The translations under genes and the position numbers were made by a program. Source: Actinomadura sp. K4S16 (GTDB lineage: Bacteria; Actinomycetota; Actinomycetes; Streptosporangiales; Streptosporangiaceae). Taken from it: a stretch of 64,000 bases of DNA. Position 1 is the stretch's first letter. Each line of letters opens with the position of its first letter. Positions 1-9,185 of the stretch are shown here, one piece after another. The notes beneath the pieces are model-generated. The model made no database searches and had not been told where the DNA came from. It saw nothing but the letters and a program-made list of their open reading frames with translations. The DNA is taken from positions 1,240,001 through 1,304,000 of the forward strand of contig NZ_BDDE01000010.1 in assembly GCF_008327685.1 (NCBI RefSeq). The letters are read 5' to 3'.

Positions 1-2069
1 GCCGCGGCGAGATCCTCGGTGGCCTGGTCGAGCGTCGCGCGCATCTGCAGGAGGCTCTGCCCGCCGCCCGCGGCGCCGCCCTGCGCCCAATGCGCCCCGA
101 CGAGCTCCCCGTCCCGGGTGACGGCCCGCAGCGACGCCTCCCTGCGCACGAGCGCGGCCGCGGCAGGGACGTCGTCGACCACGACCACGTCCCGCAGCAG
201 GTGCTCGAACGCGGGCCGCACGGCGTCCGGGACGGTGACCGCGTCGACCGCGTAGTCGACGCCGGCGACCCGCTCGGCCCGCGCCGGCGCCCCGCCGCCG
301 ACGACCAGCCCGGCGCGTCCGGCGTCGCGGGAGCGCAGCAGTGCGAGGGCGGCCTCGGCGGTGTCCAGCGATCCGACGGCGATGGCCTCGGCGGCGTTGC
401 CGAGCGCGGCGGCGATGGCGGTCTCGTATCCGGACCGGACGTTCAGCAGCGACGCGACCGTGCCGAGCACACCGTCGAGCGAGCCGTCGGAGCCCGCCGC
501 CAGCAGCGCCTCCCCGCCGTCGGCGGCGCTGGCGAGCGTCAGGTTCAGGGCCTCGATGCGCGCCTGGAGGGCCGCGACCTTCTTCTGCGCCGCCTGGTCG
601 GCGGTGCGGGCCGCACCCGCGGCCGTCCGGGCCTCCTTCAGCGCACGGCGCGGGCCGTCCACGGCGGCGCGGGCGGACTCGGCGGCCTCCTTGGCCGCGG
701 CGAGCGCCTCCTGGGCGGTCTCGTGCTCGGCGGCGAGCGCCGGGTCCTCGACGACCTCGGCCTCGAACGCCTCGAACTCGGCCTGCGCGGACTCGGCGCG
801 CTGCTCGGCCTCCTCCCGCGCCTGCGCGAGCCGCCCGATCTCCGACCGCCCGGCCTGCGCCTTGCTGCGCAGCGCCTCCACCCGGCCGCGCAGCCGGGCC
901 AGCTCCTCGCGGCGGTCGGCGGCGGCGCGGGCGGCGGACTGCAGGCGGCGCTCCTCGGCGGCGAGGGCCTCCTCGGCCGCCGACCGCTCGTCCACGGCAT
1001 GGGACAGCCCGTCGCGCGCCTCGTCCAGCGCGGCGCGGAGCATCTCCTCCTGCTCGCGGATCTCGGCGGCCTCGCGCTCCATGTCCTCGGGGTCGCGCCC
1101 GCGCCGCTCCTCCTCGCGCGCCTCGGCGGCGTTGCGGTGCCGCTCGGCGGCGAGGTCGGCGACGCCGCGCAGCCGCTCCTTCAGCGCCGACAGCTGGAAC
1201 CAGGTGTCCTGGACCTGCGCGAGCTTGGGCGCCTGCTCCGCCTCCTCGGCCTCCAGGACGCCCTCGCGCTCCTGCGCCTCGGCCAGCGCCCGCTCGGTCT
1301 CGGTGCGCCGCTCCCGGATCGCGGCCTCGTCGGCGGCCTCCTGCTCCAGCCTCGTCCGCAGGGTGACCAGGTCGTCGGCGAGCAGCCGCAGCCGGGCGTC
1401 CCGCAGGTCGGCCTGGATCACCGCGGCCCGGCGCGCGATCTCGGCCTGCTTGCCGAGCGGCTTCAGCTGCCGCCGCAGCTCACCCGTCAGGTCTTGCACG
1501 CGCGTGAGGTTGCCCTGCATCGCGTCGAGCTTGCGGAGGGCCTTCTCCTTGCGCTTGCGGTGCTTGAGGACGCCCGCCGCCTCCTCGATCACCGCGCGGC
1601 GCCCCTCCGGCCCCGAGTGCAGGACGCGGTCGAGCTGCCCCTGCCCGATGATCACGTGCATTTCGCGGCCGATGCCGGAGTCCGACAGCAGCTCCTGGAT
1701 GTCCAGCAGCCGGCACGAGTCGCCGTTGATCGCGTACTCGCTCGACCCCGACCGGAACATCAGCCGGCTGATCGTGACCTCGGTGTAGTCGATCGGCAGC
1801 GCGCCGTCGGAGTTGTCGATCGTCAGCACGACCTCGGCGCGCCCCAGCGGCGCCCGGTTGGCCGTCCCGGCGAAGATGACGTCCTCCATCTTGCCGCCGC
1901 GCAGCGACTTGGCGCCCTGCTCCCCCATCACCCACGCCAGCGCGTCCACGACATTGGACTTGCCGGACCCGTTGGGCCCCACGACGGCGGTGATCCCCGG
2001 CTCGAACTTGAGCGTGGTGGAGGACGCGAAGGACTTGAAGCCGCGCAGCGTCAGAGTCTTGAGATACAC
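1..2069 (-). CDS. smc: Chromosome segregation protein SMC (N-terminal part, truncated by window edge)
   Basis: This is the ATPase of the SMC-ScpAB condensin, which organises the chromosome and helps segregate it. The protein starts at GTG 2069, with an in-frame TAG directly upstream and a GGAGGGGG ribosome site before it. It reads VYLKTLTLRGFKSF, then the Walker A motif GPNGSGKS near residue 35. A long coiled coil rich in Glu, Ala and Arg follows, and then the hinge region from about residue 510 (DGVLGTVASLL). About 689 codons are present. The second coiled coil and the C-terminal ABC signature/Walker B head lie beyond position 1. The family is about 1,200 residues. Neighbouring acyP, mutM and rnc match the usual actinobacterial order. 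Confidence 0.95.
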   Translation of the reverse strand, partial: MYLKTLTLRGFKSFASSTTLKFEPGITAVVGPNGSGKSNVVDALAWVMGEQGAKSLRGGKMEDVIFAGTANRAPLGRAEVVLTIDNSDGALPIDYTEVTISRLMFRSGSSEYAINGDSCRLLDIQELLSDSGIGREMHVIIGQGQLDRVLHSGPEGRRAVIEEAAGVLKHRKRKEKALRKLDAMQGNLTRVQDLTGELRRQLKPLGKQAEIARRAAVIQADLRDARLRLLADDLVTLRTRLEQEAADEAAIRERRTETERALAEAQEREGVLEAEEAEQAPKLAQVQDTWFQLSALKERLRGVADLAAERHRNAAEAREEERRGRDPEDMEREAAEIREQEEMLRAALDEARDGLSHAVDERSAAEEALAAEERRLQSAARAAADRREELARLRGRVEALRSKAQAGRSEIGRLAQAREEAEQRAESAQAEFEAFEAEVVEDPALAAEHETAQEALAAAKEAAESARAAVDGPRRALKEARTAAGAARTADQAAQKKVAALQARIEALNLTLASAADGGEALLAAGSDGSLDGVLGTVASLLNVRSGYETAIAAALGNAAEAIAVGSLDTAEAALALLRSRDAGRAGLVVGGGAPARAERVAGVDYAVDAVTVPDAVRPAFEHLLRDVVVVDDVPAAAALVRREASLRAVTRDGELVGAHWAQGGAAGGGQSLLQMRATLDQATEDLAA

Positions 2070-2309
2070 GCGCTAGCCGTCCCCCTCCAGTGCCCACACC
2101 GAGAACATCCGTCGAACAATACCGGGAGCACCACCCACGAGCACGGCACTCGCCCACCAGCCCAAGGCGGCGCCCCACAACGGTGACCGGGAGACCGGAG
2201 AAAGGAGAACAGGGCGATCAGAACAACACCGCCCGAGAGACGGACACCCGATCACCCACCGAGCCGCACACCTTGACGGGCCCCGGCCACCACAACGACC
2301 GCCACCCCA

Positions 2310-2455
2310 CGCGACTGCTCGGGCCCCGCGCTCGCGTCCGGAGGCAAGTTCAAGCAATGCGAAAACCTGGTCGCGCACGACCAGAGCGGTGCAGGCGCCC
2401 GCCCGTAGACCACGGCGCCCCGAGGGCCGAAGGGCCGAGGACGAGTCTCCGACCG
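2310..2455 (+). repeat. Degenerate copy A of the structured repeat
   Basis: The core GCGTCCGGAGGCAAGTTCAA, the following AAACCTGGTCGCGC and the later GAGGGCCGAAGGGCCGAGGA line up with the complete copies at 2474-2642 and 2676-2844, with many changes. The first stem is only partly kept. I read it as a decayed member of the family. The spacer from 2070 to 2846 otherwise holds two intact copies, the smc ribosome site, and no coding region I trust. Confidence 0.55.
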
Positions 2456-2473
2456 CACCGACCTCAGCCCGCA

Positions 2474-2642
2474 CCGCAACCACGCGACGACCTCAATGGT
2501 CGCGATCGCGTCCGAAGGCAGGTTCAAGCGAAGCGAGAACCTGATCGCGCAGCGAGCCGCAAGGCGAGACGAAGCGATGCCAGCGATCGCCCGCAGTGCC
2601 CGACGATGGAGGGCCGCCAGGCCCGAAGGAGGAGAGCACTGC
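2474..2642 (+). repeat. Structured dispersed repeat, copy B
   Basis: This 169-nt unit has nested complementary segments. AGGTTC (2520-2525) pairs with GAACCT (2537-2542). GATCGC (2543-2548) pairs with GCGATC (2583-2588) and encloses a small GCC-GCAA-GGC hairpin. GCAGTGC (2593-2599) pairs with GCACTGC (2636-2642) and encloses GGGCC-GCCA-GGCCC (2611-2624). A purine stretch, GAAGGAGGAG, sits between the last two arms. Other copies keep the pairing with different bases. The element may act as RNA or as a mobile palindromic DNA element; its function is unknown. Confidence 0.85.
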
Positions 2643-2675
2643 AAACAACAGGCACCGCGACTACCTCAACCACCG

Positions 2676-2844
2676 CCGCAACCACGCGACGACCTCAATG
2701 GTCGCGATCGCGTCCGAAGGCAGGTTCAAGCGAAGCGAGAACCTGATCGCGCAGCGAGCCGCAAGGCGAGACGAAGCGATGCCAGCGATCGCCCGCTTTT
2801 TACGACGATGGAGGGCCGCCAGGCCCGAAGGAGGAGAAAAAAGC
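2676..2844 (+). repeat. Structured dispersed repeat, copy C
   Basis: This copy is nearly identical to copy B and lies 202 bp further on. The outer 3' stem differs: here it is GCTTTTT (2795-2801) with AAAAAGC (2838-2844), against GCAGTGC with GCACTGC in copy B. Both arms have changed so that pairing is kept. The copy ends two bases before the TGA of the minus-strand coiled-coil gene, so it sits tail-to-tail with that gene. Confidence 0.85.
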
Positions 2845-2846
2845 AA

Positions 2847-3044
2847 TCAAGTAAGAGCCGGTTCGCGTTCCTTCACCGGCAGCGACATCACTTCGTCGTC
2901 CGTCGCCGTCGCAAGCGCGTCGTTCTCCGCCTGGAGCCGTACGAGCTCGGCCTCCAGGTCACGTACGCGCTGCTGAAGGCGCCGCATCTCCGCGACCATC
3001 CGGGGGTCGGGACCGCCGACGTGGCCGAGTAGAGCCTTCGCCAT
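2847..3044 (-). CDS. Small conserved actinobacterial coiled-coil protein
   Basis: This is a 65-residue protein beginning MAKALLGHVGGPDPR. Residues about 16-50 form a clear heptad coiled coil (MRRLQQRVRDLEAELVRLQ), and the tail is short and polar. I recognise the type as a small actinobacterial protein of unknown function, but cannot name a role. Its length and even composition argue for a real gene. It has its own upstream region of about 180 bp before acyP, which is less GC-rich than its surroundings and probably holds its promoter. The stop codon abuts repeat copy C. Confidence 0.75.
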   Translation of the reverse strand: MAKALLGHVGGPDPRMVAEMRRLQQRVRDLEAELVRLQAENDALATATDDEVMSLPVKEREPALT

Positions 3045-3222
3045 GACTAAGGGTCCTCCACGCTGAGTAACCAGCAGGGATCGCGCACGGGAAACTGCTC
3101 AAGTCGGTGCGCGTACCGTCTAGAGTCGCACCGGCCGCTGCGCCGGTCAAGGCGCACATCACAGGCCAGTAACAACCTTCCTCTACTAGTTTAGCAGGTA
3201 CAAACCGGTACTCCCTACCCGG

Positions 3223-3537
3223 TCACCGTTCGTGGAACCCGGCGGCCTCGCCGCGCGGCGCGCTCCAGCGGTCGGTGACGCCGGTGACGGCGCCGGGACG
3301 TCCCGGAACGCCGCCGGGCACGTCGCCGTCCAGCAGCTCCAGGAGCCGGCGGCAGCCGCGGCGCGGGCCCTCGGCGACGACCTCGACGCGGCCGTCGCGG
3401 AGGTTGGTGGCGCTGCCGGCGAGGCCCAGTTCGAGGGCCCGCGACCGCACCCACCAGCGGAACCCGACGCCCTGGACGCGCCCGCGCACCCAGGCCGTGA
3501 GCCGGACGATCTCGTCGTCGTTCTCGTCGCCGTTCAT
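3223..3537 (-). CDS. acyP: Acylphosphatase
   Basis: Acylphosphatase hydrolyses the carboxyl-phosphate bond of acyl phosphates in the cytoplasm. The 104-residue protein has the family's two catalytic residues: Arg in [10 protein letters not shown] (about residue 27) and Asn in [12 protein letters not shown] (about residue 45). It is slightly longer than the usual 90-100 residues because of an acidic N-terminal tail (MNGDENDDE). It starts 19 bp after mutM and is probably co-transcribed with it, as in other actinomycetes. The start is ATG at 3537, preceded by a G-rich ribosome site. Confidence 0.93.
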   Translation of the reverse strand: MNGDENDDEIVRLTAWVRGRVQGVGFRWWVRSRALELGLAGSATNLRDGRVEVVAEGPRRGCRRLLELLDGDVPGGVPGRPGAVTGVTDRWSAPRGEAAGFHER

Positions 3538-3556
3538 CGCTCCCCCCTCGGCGCCG

Positions 3557-4450
3557 CTAGTACCGTGCCCGCCTCGGGCGCGGTTGGCACACCGGGCAGC
3601 TGTAGGACGAGCGGTTCATGAACTCGTCGCGGCGGATCGCGGTGCCGCAGCGGCGGCAGGGCTCGTCCCGCCGGCCGTAGGCGTCCAGGGACCGCTCGAA
3701 GTAGCCGCTCTCGCCGTTGACGTTCACGTAGAGGCTGTCGAAGGACGTCCCGCCGACCGCCAGAGCGGCCCCCATGACCTCTCGTGCGGCCTCCAGGACG
3801 CGCGCGGCCTCGGCCCGGGTCATCGTGTCGGTCGGCCGCGCCCAGTGCAGCCTGGCGCGCCACAGCGCCTCGTCGGCGTAGATGTTGCCGACCCCGCTGA
3901 TGAGGGACTGGTCGAGCAGGGCCCGCTTGATCCCGGTCTTGCGGCGGCGCAGGGCGCGGTAGAAGGCCTCCGCGTCGAAGGCGTCCTCAAGCGGGTCGGC
4001 CGCGATGTGCACGATCGGCTCGGGGACGAGCGTCCGCGCGTCGAAGGCGTCGGGGACGAGGTCGGCGACCATGAGGTGCCCGAACGTCCGCTGGTCGACG
4101 AAGCGGAGGTCGTGGCCCTTGTCGTCGAACTCGACGCGGATCCGCAGGTGCTTCTCGCGCTCGCGGTCGGGCTCGCCGACGAGCAGCTGGCCGCTCATGC
4201 CGAGGTGCGCGAGCACCGCCTCGCCGGGGTCGCCGCCCTCCTCGCCCTGGAGCGGGATCCACAGGTACTTGCCGCGGCGCCGCGGGGCCAGCATGGTGCG
4301 TCCGGCCAGGCGCCCGGCGAAGTCGGCGGGGCCCGCCGCGTGCCGGCGCACCGACCGCGGGTGCAGGACCTCGGCGGACGCGACGGTGCGGCCGGTCGTC
4401 CAGCTCTCGAGGCCGCGCCGGACGACCTCGACCTCGGGGAGCTCAGGCAC
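3557..4450 (-). CDS. mutM: Formamidopyrimidine-DNA glycosylase
   Basis: This base-excision repair enzyme removes 8-oxoguanine and formamidopyrimidines and then nicks the strand. The start is GTG 4450, and the chain begins [14 protein letters not shown], so after Met removal Pro1 and Glu2 are the catalytic residues. The beta-hairpin lysine is in RRGKYLW. The helix-two-turn-helix segment is near [20 protein letters not shown]-terminal zinc finger has four cysteines (CRRC and CPVC). The length of 297 residues is normal with a short tail. Its first 8 bases overlap the end of rnc, so translation is likely coupled. Confidence 0.96.
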   Translation of the reverse strand: MPELPEVEVVRRGLESWTTGRTVASAEVLHPRSVRRHAAGPADFAGRLAGRTMLAPRRRGKYLWIPLQGEEGGDPGEAVLAHLGMSGQLLVGEPDREREKHLRIRVEFDDKGHDLRFVDQRTFGHLMVADLVPDAFDARTLVPEPIVHIAADPLEDAFDAEAFYRALRRRKTGIKRALLDQSLISGVGNIYADEALWRARLHWARPTDTMTRAEAARVLEAAREVMGAALAVGGTSFDSLYVNVNGESGYFERSLDAYGRRDEPCRRCGTAIRRDEFMNRSSYSCPVCQPRPRRARY

Positions 4451-5270
4451 CGGCCTGCGCCGCCTGCCCGGCCTCCCTGGCCGCGTCCGCGCCCTGCGCC
4501 GGCGGCCCGGCCTGCGCCCCCGCCTGTTTCACCGCCTCGGCCTGAGCCTCCGCCTCGCGCTGGACGACGATCTCCCGGATGGCGTTCCAGGCGGCCTCGG
4601 CGGCGTGCTGCTCGGCCTCCTTCTTGCTTCGGCCCTCGCCGGACCCGTAGGCCTGGCCGCCGACCCGTACGGAGGCGCGGAAGGTCTTCTGGTGGTCGGG
4701 GCCGCTCTCGGCGACGTGGTACTCGGGGACGCCGAGCTCCTCGACGGCGGTGAGCTCCTGCAGCGAGGTCTTCCAGTCCAGGCCGGCGCCGAGGCCGGCC
4801 GACCGCTGGATCAGCCCGTCGAAGAGCCGGTGCACCAGGGCGGACGCCTCTTCCAGGCCCCGGTCGAGGTAGACGGCGCCGATCAGCGCCTCCAGGGTGT
4901 CGGCGAGGATCGAGGCCTTGTCGCGGCCCCCGGTGCCCTCCTCGCCGCGGCCGAGCCGGATGTGGGCGCCGACGCCGAGGCCGCGGGCGACGCCGGCCAG
5001 GGCGCGCATGTTGACCACGGCGGCGCGCAGCTTGGCGAGCTGCCCCTCGGGCAGGTCGGGGTGGCCGCGGAACAGCGTGTCGGTGACGACGAGGCCCAGC
5101 ACCGAGTCGCCGAGGAACTCCAGGCGCTCGTTGGTGGGCAGGCCGCCGTTCTCGTAGGCGTAGGAACGGTGGGTGAGGGCGCGTTCGAGCAGCTCGTCGC
5201 CCACCTCGACGCCGAGGGCGCCGGTCAGTTCCGCGCGGTCCGGCGCGGGTTCGTTCTTCTTAGCGCTCAC
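4443..5270 (-). CDS. rnc: Ribonuclease III
   Basis: RNase III cuts double-stranded RNA, including rRNA precursors. The signature [17 protein letters not shown] holds the metal-binding acidic residues, with a second acidic site near [14 protein letters not shown] double-stranded RNA-binding domain follows (about residues 165-240, [14 protein letters not shown]). The last 35 residues are an Ala/Gln-rich tail. I chose GTG 5270 ([11 protein letters not shown]) because AGGAGG stands five bases upstream; a longer open frame further upstream has no family similarity. Length is 275 residues. It overlaps mutM by 8 bases. Confidence 0.95.
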   Translation of the reverse strand: MSAKKNEPAPDRAELTGALGVEVGDELLERALTHRSYAYENGGLPTNERLEFLGDSVLGLVVTDTLFRGHPDLPEGQLAKLRAAVVNMRALAGVARGLGVGAHIRLGRGEEGTGGRDKASILADTLEALIGAVYLDRGLEEASALVHRLFDGLIQRSAGLGAGLDWKTSLQELTAVEELGVPEYHVAESGPDHQKTFRASVRVGGQAYGSGEGRSKKEAEQHAAEAAWNAIREIVVQREAEAQAEAVKQAGAQAGPPAQGADAAREAGQAAQAGA

Positions 5271-5544
5271 AGGCCCTCCTCGCAGGCCGTGCACCGCGCA
5301 GCGCGCGGTCGCCTCTGCGGCGCGCGGCCGGTGGCCGGGACGGCGAGGACGCTCGGCGGGAGGGTCCGCGAAGACGAGGTGCGCGCCGGTCGGTTTGATC
5401 CCGGCGTGCACCACGGCTCCGGGCGCATGTCTCCGCGCCGGTCACCACGCCGACGTCGCGCGCCGGGTGGTCGGGGTGCTTGTCCTGCCGCACCGTGGGG
5501 GGCGGGCCGCTCGCGCGGATCCGCCCCCCATGATGCGAGAAGAC

Positions 5545-5724
5545 TCAGGCCGACGGGGCGATGACCTGCCGCCGGTCGTAGGTTCCGCATGTCGCGCACG
5601 CGGTGTGCGGCAGCTTGTGGTCGCGGCACGTCGGGCACTCGACCAGGTTCGGCGCGGCGGTCTTCCACTGCGCGCGCCGGTGCCGCGTGTTGCTGCGCGA
5701 CTTCTTCCGCTTCGGGACGGCCAC
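5545..5724 (-). CDS. rpmF: 50S ribosomal protein L32 (zinc-binding form)
   Basis: This small protein of the large ribosomal subunit has 59 residues beginning VAVPKRKKSRSNTRHRR, the standard basic L32 N-terminus. It keeps two CxxC pairs (ECPTC and TACATC), so it is the zinc-containing version. The start is GTG 5724 with AGGAGG upstream. Its start lies one base after the yceD stop, the classic yceD-rpmF pair. The 274 bp between it and rnc hold no gene I can support. Confidence 0.96.
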   Translation of the reverse strand: MAVPKRKKSRSNTRHRRAQWKTAAPNLVECPTCRDHKLPHTACATCGTYDRRQVIAPSA

Positions 5725-5725
5725 G

Positions 5726-6373
5726 TCAGCCCTCCTGCTTTCCTTCTCGTCGGTCCGATGAAGCACGGGAGCCGGAGCTCCCGTTCCCCCGGTCGGGGGC
5801 GGCCGGCGCCATGTCGCCGGCCAGGTCCCGCAGCGCCGCCCACCGGGGGTCGGCGACGTCGTGGTGGTGGTCAGGCCCGACGTCCGCGAGCCGTGCACCG
5901 CAGTCCGGGCACAGGCCCGGGCAGTCGTCCCGGCACAGCGGGGACAGCGGCAGCGCGAGCACCACCGCGTCCCGCAGGACCGGTTCGAGGTCGATGATGT
6001 CGCCCTCGAGGCGGAGCTCGTCGTCGTCGGCGTTCCCGCCGGAGCGGGTGTCGTCGTAGACGAAGAGCTCCTGGAAGTCCGCCTCGAAGGTCGAGGCGAT
6101 CGGATCGAGGCAGCGGGAGCACTCCCCCTTCAGGGGGACCGTCGCCGTGCCGGTGACGAGCACCCCCTCCAGGACCGCTTCGAGCCGGAGGTCCAGCTCG
6201 ATCGCGGCACCCTCGGGGACGCCCACCATCTCGACGCCGAAATTCTCCGGTGCCGGCACGGACAGGTGCTCCTCCCGCGACGACCCGGGTTGCCTGCCCA
6301 GAGCTCGGGTGTCGAGCTTGAGAGGGGCGCTGGGGTCGTGGCGTGTCAGCGGATTCCTGCTTTCGTGAGGCAT
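5726..6373 (-). CDS. yceD: YceD/DUF177 family protein
   Basis: This conserved bacterial protein is almost always encoded directly before rpmF. A link to 23S rRNA accumulation is reported for the family; its biochemical role is not settled. The 215-residue product has the N-terminal LKLDTRALGRQPGS, a CSRCLDP motif, and a second cysteine cluster (CRDDCPGLCPDCG) suggesting metal binding. The tail is charged (DRREGKQEG). I took ATG 6373 because family similarity starts just inside it; the ribosome site is weak, so the start is not certain. It ends one base before rpmF. Confidence 0.9.
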   Translation of the reverse strand: MPHESRNPLTRHDPSAPLKLDTRALGRQPGSSREEHLSVPAPENFGVEMVGVPEGAAIELDLRLEAVLEGVLVTGTATVPLKGECSRCLDPIASTFEADFQELFVYDDTRSGGNADDDELRLEGDIIDLEPVLRDAVVLALPLSPLCRDDCPGLCPDCGARLADVGPDHHHDVADPRWAALRDLAGDMAPAAPDRGNGSSGSRASSDRREGKQEG

Positions 6374-6479
6374 GGTGAACGGCGGCCGCCTGTGATGGCC
6401 GATGTCCCAGGGTACCGAACACGGGCCGCTGACCCAACTCGCGGCCCCGGCCACCAGGGCCGGGCCCGCCGCCGGACGG

Positions 6480-6962
6480 TCAGCCCTCGTGCTGGAGCCG
6501 CTGCACCAGCCGGTCGTGGACGCTGTCGGGGACGAGGCCGGACACGTCCCCGCCGAACCGCACGACCTCCTTCATCAGGCTGGACGACAGGAAGGCGTAC
6601 TCGGGGTTCGTCGCCATGAACAGCGTCTCCACCCCGGCGATCCGGTGGTTCATCTGGGCCATCTGCAACTCGTACTCGTAGTCGCTGACGGCCCGCAGAC
6701 CCCGGACGATGACCGGGATGTCCTGCTCCTTGCAGTAGTCGACGGTGAGCCCGTAGAAGGTGTCGACCGTGACGTTGCCGTACTCCCGGGTGACCTCGGA
6801 GATCATGTCGGCGCGCTCGTCCACGGTGAACAGGCTCTTCTTGTTCTTGTTGATCAGCACGGCGACGACCACCTCGTCGTAGAGGCGGGAGGCGCGGCTG
6901 ATGATGTCGAGATGCCCGTTGGTGACGGGGTCGAACGATCCCGGACAGACGACACGGCGCAC
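6480..6962 (-). CDS. coaD: Phosphopantetheine adenylyltransferase
   Basis: CoaD transfers AMP from ATP to 4'-phosphopantetheine, the fourth step of coenzyme A synthesis. The start is GTG 6962, giving VRRVVCPGSFDPVTNGHLD, which holds the nucleotidyltransferase HxGH-type motif (NGHLD). VRGLRAVSDYEYE and the C-terminal SSSLMKEVVRFGGDV are family blocks. At 160 residues it has the normal length. It is monocistronic here; a penicillin-binding protein gene separates it from rsmD, its usual partner. Confidence 0.96.
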   Translation of the reverse strand: MRRVVCPGSFDPVTNGHLDIISRASRLYDEVVVAVLINKNKKSLFTVDERADMISEVTREYGNVTVDTFYGLTVDYCKEQDIPVIVRGLRAVSDYEYELQMAQMNHRIAGVETLFMATNPEYAFLSSSLMKEVVRFGGDVSGLVPDSVHDRLVQRLQHEG

Positions 6963-7056
6963 GGCGCGAACCCCTTCGGTCCCGGTTTCTGACCTGCGGC
7001 GTGAACGTACCAAATCGCATTCGGCCGGGTTTCCACCGGGCTCGCCGGGGCCGTCC

Positions 7057-8508
7057 TCAGCCGCCCAGGGCGTCCAGGATCCTGGCGGCGATCGGGCCGG
7101 ACTCGATGCCGTACCCGGACGCCTCCGTCATCACCGCGACCGCGTACCTGGGGTCTCTGCGCGGGCCGAACCCGATGAACCAGCGGTCGTTGTAGGAGGC
7201 GCCCTCGACGTCGGCGGTGCCGGTCTTGCCGCCGAGGACGGAGGTCCCCCGCAGGGACTTGCCGGTGCCCCGCTCGACGACGGCCTCCATCATGTCCCGC
7301 ATCTGCTCGGCCTGGTCGCCGGTGAGCGCGCGGGACATCCGCTGGGGCGAGATCTTGTCGACCGTCGAGCCGTCCGGGGCGCGGAGCCTGTCCACCAGGC
7401 GGGGACGCATGACCTCCCCGTCGTTGAGGACCGCGGCGGCGACCATGGCCATCTGCAGCGGCGAGGCGACCGTGCTGCCCTGCCCGATGGAGCCGAGCGC
7501 GCTGAGCGAGGGCTGGTCGGTCTTGGGGAACGAACTGGGGGCGCTCTTCAGGCCGTCCGCGAACTCGATCCGCTCCCCGAACCCGAACCTGCCCGCCTGC
7601 GCGTTGACGGCGTCGTTCCCGGGCTTCTGTGCGCCCATGTAGGCGAACGTCGTGTTGCAGGACTGCGCGTACGCCTCGATCAGGGGGATCCGGGCGAGGT
7701 CGCAGGATCCGCCGATGTCACCCGCGTCGTTGTTGATCGCCTGCCCGGCGCCCGGCGGGCGGTAGCTGCGTCCGGCCTTGACCCGCATGTCCTCGCTCGT
7801 CCCGGCCCTCAGCGCCGCCGCGGCGACGACGGTCTTGAACGTGGAGCCGGGCGGGAACAGCTCGTACGCGGCCTTGTTGAGCAGCGGCTTGCGCGGCTGG
7901 TCGCCGAGGCGGGCGAACGCCTTCGCGGCCTTGTCCCGGTCGAGGGTCGACACCTCGTTCGGGTCGTAGGACGGCGTGGACGCCATCACCAGCACCGCGC
8001 CGGTGCGCGCGTCCAGGACGACCGCGGCCCCTCGGCGGGCGCCGCTGCCCTTCAGCGCCTCGTAGGCGGCGCGCTGCGCGTCGGGGTCGACGGTGGCCTC
8101 CACCGTGCCGCCGGGGACGTGCTTGCCGATCAGCTTGTCGACGAGGTTGGAGGTGGCGAGGCGGGCGTCGGTCCCGTCCAGGAAGTGGTTCTCCGCCTCC
8201 TCCAGGCCGGTCTGGGAGAACACGGAGAAGTACCCGGTGATCGGCGCGAACGCGGCGCCGTCCTTGTAGCGGCGCTGGAAGCGGTCGCCGCCGACCTGCT
8301 CGGACCAGGCGAGCCGTTCGCCGCGCGCGACGACGGGGCCCCGGTCGATCTTGAAGCGGTCCTCGAACTGGCGGGCGTTGAGCGAGTCGTCCCGCAGCTC
8401 CTGCGCCTGGAAGCCCTGGACGTAGGTGACGTTCACCAGGAGCGCGAGGATCAGGAGCAGGGTGAGCACCCAGGTGCGCGCCACCGCGCGGTCGATCCCG
8501 GGCTTCAT
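7057..8508 (-). CDS. Class B penicillin-binding protein (PbpA type)
   Basis: This membrane-anchored transpeptidase cross-links peptidoglycan. An N-terminal transmembrane helix (residues about 10-30, TWVLTLLLILALLVNVTYV) is followed by a dimerisation region and a C-terminal transpeptidase domain. The three active-site motifs are present: STFK (in PGSTFKTVV), SCN (in AQSCNTTF) and KTG (in GGKTGTA). There is no glycosyltransferase domain. The length of 483 residues fits the PbpA group usually found beside ftsW/rodA, but here it stands alone between coaD and rsmD. A role in growth or septal wall synthesis is inferred. Confidence 0.93.
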   Translation of the reverse strand: MKPGIDRAVARTWVLTLLLILALLVNVTYVQGFQAQELRDDSLNARQFEDRFKIDRGPVVARGERLAWSEQVGGDRFQRRYKDGAAFAPITGYFSVFSQTGLEEAENHFLDGTDARLATSNLVDKLIGKHVPGGTVEATVDPDAQRAAYEALKGSGARRGAAVVLDARTGAVLVMASTPSYDPNEVSTLDRDKAAKAFARLGDQPRKPLLNKAAYELFPPGSTFKTVVAAAALRAGTSEDMRVKAGRSYRPPGAGQAINNDAGDIGGSCDLARIPLIEAYAQSCNTTFAYMGAQKPGNDAVNAQAGRFGFGERIEFADGLKSAPSSFPKTDQPSLSALGSIGQGSTVASPLQMAMVAAAVLNDGEVMRPRLVDRLRAPDGSTVDKISPQRMSRALTGDQAEQMRDMMEAVVERGTGKSLRGTSVLGGKTGTADVEGASYNDRWFIGFGPRRDPRYAVAVMTEASGYGIESGPIAARILDALGG

Positions 8509-8547
8509 GCGGATCCCTCTACCCGAATACCGCTGCCCGATGCGGCC

Positions 8548-9114
8548 TCAAAGCGCGACCGCGCGGCCGTACCAGAACACCGCCTCGCCGTAGCGCCGCT
8601 CCCGCTCGGCCTCGTAGCCGCCGGGCCACTCCAGCGCCGGGCCGCGGGCGGCGCGCTCCACGACGACGAGCGCGTCCGGGGACGTCCACCCGTTGTCACG
8701 CAGATCCTCGAGCATGGCGGTGACGGACGCGTCCGCCAGCGCGTACGGCGGGTCGGCGAAGACCAGGTCGTAGGGCTCGTCCGGCTTCTTCCGGACGACC
8801 CGCTCCACCTTGTCCGCGCAGGGGACGGCGCCGGGCAGCCCGAGAGACTCGGCGTTCTGGCGGATCACCTTCATCGCGCGCGGATGCGACTCGACCAGCA
8901 GCGCATGGGCGGCGCCCCGGGACAGTGCTTCGAGCCCGACCGCGCCCGAGCCCGCGTACAGGTCGGCGACGCGCAGCCCGTCGAGCGGGCCGAGCAGGGC
9001 CAGCACCGTGGAGAAGAGCCCCTCCCTGGCGCGGTCGCTGGTCGGCCTGGTGTCCCGTCCCGCCGGGACGGCCAGCCGCCGCCCTCCCGCGATGCCCGCG
9101 ATGACCCTGCTCAC
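8548..9114 (-). CDS. rsmD: 16S rRNA (guanine-N2)-methyltransferase RsmD
   Basis: RsmD methylates G966 of 16S rRNA using S-adenosylmethionine. The 188-residue chain begins VSRVIAGIAGGRRL at GTG 9114. It has the SAM-binding loop DLYAGSGAVGLEAL (about residue 45) and the catalytic motif FADPPYA (about residue 117). A longer open frame upstream has no similarity to the family, so GTG 9114 is preferred. It is transcribed away from the surface-protein gene at 9311. Confidence 0.94.
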   Translation of the reverse strand: MSRVIAGIAGGRRLAVPAGRDTRPTSDRAREGLFSTVLALLGPLDGLRVADLYAGSGAVGLEALSRGAAHALLVESHPRAMKVIRQNAESLGLPGAVPCADKVERVVRKKPDEPYDLVFADPPYALADASVTAMLEDLRDNGWTSPDALVVVERAARGPALEWPGGYEAERERRYGEAVFWYGRAVAL

Positions 9115-9185
9115 CGTCCCAGTATCGGGGGCGGCCCCCGCTGCTCGCGCCTCGCCCGGTTCACCCCCGGACGATTCCCAAGAAT

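Noticed and set aside
90..2186. Very long open frames on the plus strand opposite smc (also opposite coaD-rsmD, recG, the Nuo-like genes and others)
   Set aside because: They are antisense shadows typical of high-GC DNA: Arg/Pro/Ala-rich, no family similarity, no ribosome site, while the minus strand encodes clear SMC and other known proteins.
2474..2844. CRISPR array
   Set aside because: Only two close copies of a 169-nt unit with internal stems and a 33-bp spacer of no CRISPR type; no cas genes in the window.
5271..5544. Small gene between rnc and rpmF
   Set aside because: Short frames exist but lack a ribosome site and family features; the true rnc start at 5270 has a good one.
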